The translations under genes and the position numbers were made by a program. A stretch of DNA of 26,240 nt from CAYRZF01 sp964428805 (GTDB lineage: Bacteria; Methylomirabilota; Methylomirabilia; Rokubacteriales; CSP1-6), in contig CAYRZF010000023.1 of the NCBI GenBank assembly GCA_964428805.1, positions 1-26,240 on the forward strand, written 5' to 3'. Shown in pieces: positions 21,238-26,240 of the stretch; position 1 is the stretch's first letter, and each line of letters begins with the position of its first letter. The notes below the pieces were generated by a model. The model was not told where the DNA came from. It did no database searches and worked only from the letters and a program-made list of their open reading frames with translations.

Positions 21238-22011
21238 GTGACGCTTCGCGCCGCCGTGAAAGAAGGCCTAGAGCGACGCGGCGCCTTGATCCTGCTCTCG
21301 GACGTCGATGGCACGCTCGCGCCGCTCGTGGACCATCCCCATGCCGCGCGCCTCCCCCGGCGCACCCGCGCGAGCCTGGCCCGCCTGGCTTGCCACCCCC
21401 GGGCCCGCATCGGGATTGTCTCGGGACGGAGTCTCCGGACGCTCAAGCGGCTTGTCCGCCTCCCGGGTGCCGCATACGCCGGTTGCCACGGGCTCGAGAT
21501 TGGCTGGCGCGGGGTCCGCTTCCGCCATGCCAGGGCGGCGGCGCTGTTGCCCCTGCTCAGGCGAGTCACCCGGGAACTGAGGCGGAAAACCTCCGGGTAC
21601 CGCGGCATCCTCGTGGAGCCGAAGGGCCTGACGGTGAGCCTTCACTACCGTGTCGCCGACCCTCACACCGTTCGCGCGATTCGGGAAATCGTCCGCCGCA
21701 TCCTCGTGGACGCCCCCGCCCTGGAGGTTCTCCCCGGGAAGAAAGCGCTCGAGCTGAGACCGCGGGTCGCCTGGGCAAAGGGCCAGGCCGTGCGGATTAT
21801 TCGGGATCTGCTAGCAAAATCCCTCGGCCATCACTCCCCCCTGACTCTCTACCTCGGCGACGACGAGACCGACGAGGACGCCTTTCGGGCTCTCCGGGGC
21901 CGGGCGTTATGCGTGGCCGTGGGGCGTCGTCGTACCCAGGCTGCCTACCGGGTAAGCGGCCCGGCAGCCATCCAGAGCCTGCTGGCCTGGCTGGTGAAGA
22001 TCCTCAGGTGA
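21238..22011 (+). CDS. otsB: Trehalose-6-phosphate phosphatase
   Basis: A 257-residue HAD-family phosphatase that removes phosphate from trehalose-6-phosphate. The catalytic motif is SDVDGTLAPL, with nucleophile Asp22 and acid Asp24. The second motif VSGR is at 61-64, a Lys lies in AKGQAVR, and GDDETDEDAF (207-216) is the Mg2+-binding motif IV. Start GTG 21238 has a GGAGGCGGG ribosome site, 17 bases after the synthase stop, so the two enzymes form an operon driven by the sigma-54 promoter at 18832. It is convergent with the TreT gene. Confidence 0.93.
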   Translation: MTLRAAVKEGLERRGALILLSDVDGTLAPLVDHPHAARLPRRTRASLARLACHPRARIGIVSGRSLRTLKRLVRLPGAAYAGCHGLEIGWRGVRFRHARAAALLPLLRRVTRELRRKTSGYRGILVEPKGLTVSLHYRVADPHTVRAIREIVRRILVDAPALEVLPGKKALELRPRVAWAKGQAVRIIRDLLAKSLGHHSPLTLYLGDDETDEDAFRALRGRALCVAVGRRRTQAAYRVSGPAAIQSLLAWLVKILR

Positions 22012-22097
22012 ATCTGCGTGCGATGGCTGTGGGGCACGTTCGCGCCAGCGACTTCGCCATCGTGTGGCCACTGAAACATGGGGGTCGTGGCGATCAG

Positions 22098-23306
22098 TCA
22101 GGCGGTGAGGTGAACCAGGAGGGAGAGGTAGTCGCGGAGGTGCCGGGTGATGAGAAAATTCCGCCGCACGTGCTCCCGCCCGGCCTCCCCCATCTTCCGC
22201 ATCAGCGCGGGGTTGCTCAGGAGATATCGGATCCGGTAGGCGGCGCCCTCTACCGAGTTCACGGTGTATCCCGTGACGCCGTAGAGGATCTGCACGGTGA
22301 TCCCCCCCGTCGCGCCGCCGATCACGGGTTTCCCCTTCCACATCGCCTCGGCCACCGTCAGGCCGAACCCCTCCCGCGTGGACTTCTGGATGACGATCGT
22401 AGCCGCGCGCTGGAGCGCGTTGATCTGGAGGTGGGCGTTGGACGGCAGGTCGAGCACGGAAATGTCGGGATCCCGTCCCGCGGCGTCGCGCACTTCGGCG
22501 AGCACCTGGGCGCCCTCGGGATCGTCGGTCGCGCCGCCCCCCGCCAGCACAAGCCGCACGTCGTGGTAGCGCTTCACCAGCCGGTAGGCGTTGATGACGC
22601 CGATCGGGTCCTTGAACCGGTCGAAACGCGAGACCTGGAGGAGGATCGGCTTGTCGGTCGGAACCTGGAGGGCGCCGAGGATCTTCGCGATCTCGCTCCG
22701 GGTCATCCGCCGGTTCTTCTCCGCCAGCGGGTCGATGGAGGGATAAACCAGGAACTGCGGGATCGGGAGCTGCTGCGCGAAGGCGGGCAGAGAGAAGACG
22801 GCGGCGTCGTACCGGAGCACGTACCGTCGCAGGAAGGCCCAGGCGCGGCGCTGAGGAGTCGCGAGATCAATGTGGCAACGCCACACCCACTTCCCCTCCG
22901 GCGGCCGGCTCTCGATCATCGCTGCCGGCTGCGGATCGTGGATCAGCACGAGGTCGCCCGCCGGCCTTAGGCGCTCGACGTTCGCCCGGTTCACCTCGAT
23001 GTAATGCTCCAGCATCGCCTCGGTGAACACCTGTTCGGTGCCCTGGAGCGCGTTATGGAACGCTTTGGTGGTGGCGAAGAACTCCGGGTCGCCCTCGATG
23101 ACCTCCCAGCCCGCCTTGATCCCGAGGTCACCCAGGATGGGCACGAGCCGGGAGAGAATTTCGGCGACGCCTCCGCCGAAGCGCGTCGAGTTCACGTGGA
23201 GGAAGCAGCGCCCGCGCGCCCGCTCGGCGAGGCGCAGCAGAAAGTCGATGGTCCCTTTCGGGGCCACCTTCCGGTAGGCCTCGATGGTGAGCGCGTTAGC
23301 CGGCAC
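22098..23306 (-). CDS. treT: Trehalose synthase TreT-type glycosyltransferase (GT4)
   Basis: A 402-residue GT-B glycosyltransferase of the length and signature of TreT. Key segments are FLHVNSTRFGGGVAEIL near the N-terminus, FFATTKAFHNALQG, LIHDPQPAAMIE, WRCHIDL, VYPSIDPL, LLQVSRFDRFKDP and the GT4 donor-site loop STREGFGLTVAEAMWKGKPV. TreT joins NDP-glucose and glucose directly into trehalose and can run in reverse. Start GTG 23306 lies inside the end of the DUF5752 gene (11-base overlap), so the two are coupled. It gives the cell a second trehalose route beside OtsA/OtsB on the facing strand. Confidence 0.88.
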   Translation of the reverse strand: MPANALTIEAYRKVAPKGTIDFLLRLAERARGRCFLHVNSTRFGGGVAEILSRLVPILGDLGIKAGWEVIEGDPEFFATTKAFHNALQGTEQVFTEAMLEHYIEVNRANVERLRPAGDLVLIHDPQPAAMIESRPPEGKWVWRCHIDLATPQRRAWAFLRRYVLRYDAAVFSLPAFAQQLPIPQFLVYPSIDPLAEKNRRMTRSEIAKILGALQVPTDKPILLQVSRFDRFKDPIGVINAYRLVKRYHDVRLVLAGGGATDDPEGAQVLAEVRDAAGRDPDISVLDLPSNAHLQINALQRAATIVIQKSTREGFGLTVAEAMWKGKPVIGGATGGITVQILYGVTGYTVNSVEGAAYRIRYLLSNPALMRKMGEAGREHVRRNFLITRHLRDYLSLLVHLTA

Positions 23307-23970
23307 CGGCGGGCGCCTCCCCTACCGGCACCGCGTCGAGGAGCCGGAGCATGCGGGTGCGGATCTCTTCCAGGCCGCCCAGGTAGGGGTTGATCCGCGC
23401 GATCTCTTCCGCCAGGGACGGGAGCCCCACGCTCCGCTCGATCCAGTCGGCGAAGTCCCCGCGGGGATGGCCGCGCCGGATCCTGGATTCCAACGCATGA
23501 AAGTAGATCGAGCTGGCATCCACCTCGGCGAGGCACTGGCGGAATTCGGCGAGCGTGCGCGCTGCCAGCCCCGTGGGGACTTCGATCATGTGGGACTGGA
23601 CGAAGAAGAACGGATCCCCGAACACGACCCGGGGCACGGGATGGAGGGTCGCAATGTGGTGGTCGATGACCGACACGAGCTCCTCCCGCAGCGCCTCCAG
23701 GCTTCCGAGGGCGAACGGGTCCACCACGGCCAGGCGCTCACCGAGCACCTGGTCCCGCACCTGGAAGGCCACCCAGTTTGCGAAGTCGTTCGGGTAGGCG
23801 CCCGTGACCTGGTGGTGGCGGAGGAAGACGCTGTGGGTATGGTAATAGACCGACCCGAGCGGGGCCCGCTCCAGAACCTCCATCAGCTCCCGCTCGTCCC
23901 GGGCGCGCAGGCCCAGAATCTCACTGAGCTCGATGCACCCGAAAAAGACAAAGGGGGCTGACGACGACAT
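23296..23970 (-). CDS. DUF5752 family protein (TreT partner)
   Basis: A 224-residue protein opening MSSSAPFVFFGCIELSEILG. It has SVYYHTHSVFLRHH, NDFANWVAFQVRDQVLGERL and SIYFHALESRIRRG. These are the features of DUF5752 proteins, which occur next to trehalose synthases; the function is unknown. The repeated His-x-His and Asp-Phe-Ala-Asp/Asn-Trp segments suggest two similar halves. ATG 23970 is preferred to the upstream open frame (24012), because the extra codons run through a perfect TATAAT box. Translation is coupled to treT by an 11-base overlap. Confidence 0.8.
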   Translation of the reverse strand: MSSSAPFVFFGCIELSEILGLRARDERELMEVLERAPLGSVYYHTHSVFLRHHQVTGAYPNDFANWVAFQVRDQVLGERLAVVDPFALGSLEALREELVSVIDHHIATLHPVPRVVFGDPFFFVQSHMIEVPTGLAARTLAEFRQCLAEVDASSIYFHALESRIRRGHPRGDFADWIERSVGLPSLAEEIARINPYLGGLEEIRTRMLRLLDAVPVGEAPAGAG

Positions 23971-23983
23971 GGCCGATAAGGGT

Positions 23984-23989
23984 ATTATA
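23984..23989 (-). promoter_or_regulatory. -10 box of the DUF5752-treT operon, short leader
   Basis: A perfect TATAAT on the reverse strand ends 13 bp before ATG 23970, giving a leader of about 7 nt at most. No convincing -35 was found. No ribosome site is visible, so a nearly leaderless mRNA is implied. Confidence 0.5.
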
Positions 23990-24191
23990 GGCGGCGTGAA
24001 GCGGTTCTTCATTCTGTTCTGACGGCGCCTAGCCAGATCCTCCCGGCGGCTCCCTCCTGGATCTTTTCCTCAGGCTCTTCTCCGGCAAATCGCCAGGGTC
24101 GTTGCAACCCGGGGGTCTCCTTGCGCATCAAAAGTCCTGGAGGTCCGACCGGACCGCATCCGAAGAATTTCCCCGAAAGAAGGAGGCAGAC

Positions 24192-24512
24192 ATGGCGGAA
24201 GTCGAACGGATCAGCGTCCAGGAAGCGCGTCGCAAGGCTACGTCCAACCAGGCGCTTCTGGTGTGCGCCTACGACGACGAGGCCAAGTACAACAAGGTCA
24301 ATCTCGGCGGGTCCCTCTCGTTCGCGACGTTCCGGTCCAGGCTTTCCTCCCTGCCGAAGAACCAAGTGATCATCTTCTACTGCGCTTGACCCGCCGAGGC
24401 GAGCGCTGCCGGTCAGGCAGCAAAGTACCAGGCGCAGGGCTTCACCAACGTCAAGGCCCTCAAGGGAGGCGTCGAAGCCTGGAAGGCGGCAGGCTACCCG
24501 ATGGCCGCCTGA
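24192..24512 (+). CDS. Rhodanese-like selenoprotein (in-frame TGA at codon 66)
   Basis: ATG 24192 follows a perfect AAGAAGGAGG ribosome site. The frame reads MAEVERISVQEARRK ... LPKNQVIIFYCA, then TGA (24387-24389), then PAEASAAGQAAKYQAQGF, VKALKGGVEAWKAAGYPM and a stop at 24512. Both sides are one continuous rhodanese domain: IFYC holds the persulfide Cys64, and GGVEAWKAAGYP is the family's C-terminal signature. In related proteins, as I recall them, the position after Cys-Ala is Cys (CAC), so Sec66 gives a Cys-Ala-Sec active loop. A SECIS-like hairpin starts 15 nt after the TGA. Total 106 residues, normal for a single-domain rhodanese. It would handle sulfane sulfur or selenium, or act in redox chemistry. 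The alternative is a pseudogene with one nonsense mutation. Confidence 0.82.
24405..24421 (+). promoter_or_regulatory. Bacterial SECIS-like hairpin
   Basis: GCTGCC-GGTCA-GGCAGC is a perfect 6-bp stem with a 5-nt loop beginning GGU. The loop starts 21 nt after the UGA, inside the coding sequence. The well-known E. coli fdhF SECIS likewise has a GGUCU loop about 18 nt after its UGA. This matches the SelB-binding rule of a loop G/GU at about 16-37 nt from the UGA. Confidence 0.78.
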
Positions 24513-24532
24513 GAGCGTCCCGAGGATCAGAC

Positions 24533-24655
24533 ATGGCGAAGATGCGAGCGGTTCAGATCCCGCGCGCGAACGGACCCTTCGAGCTGGTCGAGCGCGACAT
24601 TCCCGAGCCCGGACCGGGGCAGGTGCGCCACCCCCCACAGGGAACGCTTTCCTGA
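24533..24655 (+). pseudogene. Alcohol dehydrogenase (MDR family) N-terminal remnant
   Basis: ATG 24533 opens MAKMRAVQIPRANGPFELVE followed by RDIPEPGPGQVR, the standard start of zinc-dependent medium-chain alcohol dehydrogenases. After VR the expected I-x-V-x-A-C-G-I-C-H-S-D zinc motif is replaced by HPPQGTLS and a stop. About 90% of the gene is missing. The break lies in a C-rich, low-complexity stretch, and the sigma-54-controlled genes follow, so a deletion or insertion joined this locus to the next. Confidence 0.75.
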
Positions 24656-24741
24656 AGCGCGAACTGACACAACGGCGGGCGGGATGACACCCCCCCACGC
24701 GCCTCGGCAATAATTTACATAAGTTACCGATCACTCGTGTC

Positions 24742-24756
24742 TGGCATATCTCTTGC
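24742..24756 (+). promoter_or_regulatory. Sigma-54 promoter of the 92-residue membrane protein
   Basis: TGGCATATCTCTTGC has GG-N10-GC spacing and good -24 and -12 boxes. Upstream at 24714-24728, two half-sites (TTTAC and TTACC) lie one helical turn apart. They may be degenerate relatives of the GTAAGATTTAC sites. Confidence 0.8.
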
Positions 24757-24799
24757 GGCAAATCCCTCAGGAGTAGCAGGCTCACAGGAGGAGACTCTG

Positions 24800-25078
24800 A
24801 TGCCTATGACCAAGACCGAAGCGGTGTCGCGCGCGGCCTCTCTGTCGTTTGGGCTGACGGCGGTGCTTCCACTATTGATGTTCGCCTACACCCTGGTTCG
24901 CTTGAATGGCCTCCCGGAAGTCGTGGACCAGATTACCCTCGGCTTCGCTCTGCTGATAGCGCTACTGGGCTTCTACATTCTCAGGGTAATGGTCACCCGG
25001 GTGTGCAATCTGCTCCAATTCGTAGGCAGGGCCACCGAGCAGGGGGAAGTTCGCGTTCCCGGGATTGGCAGGATCTAG
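24800..25078 (+). CDS. Hypothetical two-TM membrane protein
   Basis: A 92-residue protein with TM helices at about residues 15-35 and 43-65, and a short cytoplasmic tail (RVCNLLQFVGRATEQGEVRV). No family is recognised. The frame is open from GTG 24737, but that codon lies inside the sigma-54 promoter. ATG 24800 has a CAGGAGGAG ribosome site and is preferred. Its own sigma-54 promoter, and another before the next gene, suggest both belong to the same stress-type regulon. Confidence 0.75.
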   Translation: MPMTKTEAVSRAASLSFGLTAVLPLLMFAYTLVRLNGLPEVVDQITLGFALLIALLGFYILRVMVTRVCNLLQFVGRATEQGEVRVPGIGRI

Positions 25079-25156
25079 GGATTCCACGGCCCGCAGGTCT
25101 CTAGCGTAATCAAAGGACAGCAGGGTTAGCCAATCCGTTGAGAGGTTGGTGAGTCC

Positions 25157-25172
25157 TGGCATCCCTGTTGCT
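25157..25172 (+). promoter_or_regulatory. Sigma-54 promoter of the TPR membrane protein
   Basis: TGGCATCCCTGTTGCT fits TGGCAYN-N4-TTGCW with exact spacing. The start is expected near 25183, 18 nt ahead of ATG 25201. No GTAAGATTTAC-type site is seen in the 78 bp between the previous stop and this promoter. Confidence 0.85.
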
Positions 25173-25200
25173 CGCAAGGTGCTGGGGGGACAGAGGGCTG

Positions 25201-26229
25201 ATGAAGCCAGCCGACACTCTGCTGTTAGGTGTAGCCGTTCTCGCCGCGGTGCTCTTCATCGGTGGCGTGATTGACGTATTCAGAGCTCCCGTAAGTCGCC
25301 GGCGCCGTCGGCGGCGAAAGTCCGACCCTTCCGGATCGTTGCCTCGGCGACGAAAGGGGACCCTCCGCGACGAATCACATGTCCTCACGCTCCGGTCGGT
25401 GGATGTTCCCGCCTGGCTAGTGTTCACAAGGCCTGCCCCCGCTCGGCACAAGGCGTCTCCGGAGCACGCAGGGGCGGAGTTGACAGAAGCTGTCCCGACG
25501 CTGAGCTCCCGTTCCCGGCTATTTGTGGCCTCCACAGTCTGTCTCGCCGTAATCCTGGGGATGTTCCTGCTCCGAGGTGGCGGAGCCGTGTCGGTCCAGC
25601 CGCCCGAACTCTCGGACCTGGGTCCAAGGCGGCAGGCGGCAGCGCTGGCAGCCCGAGGCAACTACGAGGGGGCGTGGCGGCTCTATTATCAAGCGCTCCA
25701 GGCGACGCCAGAGGACGTCTCGCTCTGGTACGGTCTGGGCGTGACGCTCAGCCACCTCAATCAGCGGAAGGAGACGGAGCAAGCGTTCCAGTACGTCGTG
25801 CGCCACGGTCGGCGCGGCTCCGAGGAGGTACGGCTCGCCCGACGGTGGCTCGTCCGCAGCGGCGTTCTGGGTGAGCCGGTCGCGTTCACTACGGGCCCCG
25901 AGCCAGCGCTGGCCGCCCGCGGCGACGCAGCGACGGTGAAAGGTAAGGTGACCTGGGGCGCCCCTGAACCGAATGGACCGCCCATGCGGGTCCAGCTCCT
26001 CCTCGCGGGGTTAAGCGGAGCTGCCGAAGGCAAGCGCCTCCGCACGCGGGCGGTGCTCGGCGCGTCCTATCGGTTCGAGCGCGTGCCTCCGGGATCGTAT
26101 CGCCTGATCGGTGAGGCGGCGGGGCAGCACGTATGGGACCTTACGCTCACCGTGGAGGACGGCAAGGAAGTCATCCTCGACCTCGGAGAAGACAACAGCA
26201 GCAACTCGATCGTCTCGGTCTCCCGGTAA
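25201..26229 (+). CDS. TPR-containing membrane protein with C-terminal beta domain
   Basis: A 342-residue protein. It has TM1 (about 4-25), a very basic stretch (SRRRRRRRK, 32-40) and cytoplasmic linker, then TM2 (107-125). A TPR pair at about 144-206 follows (AALAARGNYEGAWRLYYQAL, then SLWYGLGVTLSHLNQRKETE). A C-terminal beta-sandwich resembles carboxypeptidase-regulatory or transthyretin-like domains (YRFERVPPGSYRLIGEAAGQ, then a TLTVEDGKEVILDL strand). The TPR and beta parts would be periplasmic. It is likely a scaffold or envelope-sensing protein; no specific role is recognised. Start ATG 25201 has an AGAGGG-type ribosome site, and the sigma-54 promoter is immediately upstream. Confidence 0.75.
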   Translation: MKPADTLLLGVAVLAAVLFIGGVIDVFRAPVSRRRRRRRKSDPSGSLPRRRKGTLRDESHVLTLRSVDVPAWLVFTRPAPARHKASPEHAGAELTEAVPTLSSRSRLFVASTVCLAVILGMFLLRGGGAVSVQPPELSDLGPRRQAAALAARGNYEGAWRLYYQALQATPEDVSLWYGLGVTLSHLNQRKETEQAFQYVVRHGRRGSEEVRLARRWLVRSGVLGEPVAFTTGPEPALAARGDAATVKGKVTWGAPEPNGPPMRVQLLLAGLSGAAEGKRLRTRAVLGASYRFERVPPGSYRLIGEAAGQHVWDLTLTVEDGKEVILDLGEDNSSNSIVSVSR

Positions 26230-26240
26230 GCCAGCACCGA

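Noticed and set aside
24107..24121. CGGGGGTCTCCTTGC as a sigma-54 promoter for the rhodanese
   Set aside because: The -12 box and spacing fit, but the -24 box lacks TGGCA. Too weak to list.
24192..24389. Rhodanese as a 65-residue protein or nonsense-mutated pseudogene
   Set aside because: Coding resemblance continues without any frame change to a perfect C-terminal signature, the TGA replaces an active-site position, and a GGU-loop hairpin sits at the SECIS distance.
24009..24785. 258-residue minus-strand ORF
   Set aside because: It is antisense to the rhodanese, the ADH remnant and the sigma-54 promoter, with no recognisable domain. It is open only because of GC bias.
1..26240. CRISPR array, rRNA or complete insertion sequence
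   Set aside because: No regularly spaced repeats, no rRNA-like sequence and no intact transposase or terminal repeats were seen.

Overview
The window is GC-rich bacterial DNA (visibly about 60-67% G+C). It contains two runs of exactly 100 N, at 11225-11324 and 17857-17956, so it comes from a scaffolded draft or metagenome assembly. The gene mix (ttuA/ttuB, mreB, sigma-54 control, a TreT-type trehalose synthase, DUF5752 and DUF3568 proteins) would suit an uncultivated Gram-negative lineage of the Methylomirabilota/Rokubacteria or deltaproteobacterial kind. That placement is inference. No rRNA or complete tRNA is present to fix it.

Layout. 1-1540 (minus): the 5' end of a methyltransferase, a transposase remnant and an MFS transporter. 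1676-5667 (plus): a CDF metal exporter, then DinB-like / TtuB / TtuA (tRNA s2T54 thiolation), a thiolase, and a 28-residue desulforedoxin-like peptide whose stop codon touches a 3' fragment of tRNA-Phe, a likely attachment-site scar. 5720-8904: a less GC-rich block with an RDD / HExxH membrane-protein / membrane-protein operon behind a sigma-54 promoter, a cupin remnant and a PhzF-family gene. 9051-10829 (minus): MreB, a 42-residue membrane peptide and a degenerate GGDEF-fold protein with its own sigma-54 promoter. 11175-18563 (minus): an NtrC-type response regulator, its membrane histidine kinase and a lipoprotein, flanked on both sides by envelope genes (glycine-zipper proteins, DUF3568, secreted proteins, an MlaC-like fragment). 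18986-22011 (plus): a membrane-sensor/trehalose-6-phosphate synthase fusion plus OtsB. 22098-23970 (minus): TreT with a DUF5752 partner. 24192-26229 (plus): a rhodanese, an alcohol dehydrogenase remnant, and two membrane proteins each behind a sigma-54 promoter.

Three things stand out. (1) Seven good sigma-54 (-24/-12) promoters lie in 26 kb, each directly upstream of a gene. Four copies of a palindrome of the type GTAAGATTTAC, in two pairs spaced 21-22 bp, sit between the divergent sigma-54 promoters of the envelope operon and the trehalose operon. A fifth copy sits upstream of the CheY-like/lipoprotein operon. The NtrC-type regulator and kinase encoded between them are the obvious candidates to bind it, giving a self-contained envelope and osmotic stress regulon. 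(2) The rhodanese at 24192-24512 has an in-frame TGA at codon 66, followed 21 nt later by a perfect 6-bp hairpin with a GGUCA loop. This is a bacterial SECIS-like element, so the gene probably encodes a selenoprotein with a Cys-Ala-Sec active-site motif. (3) The trehalose-6-phosphate synthase is fused behind a two-TM periplasmic sensor with a HAMP-like segment.
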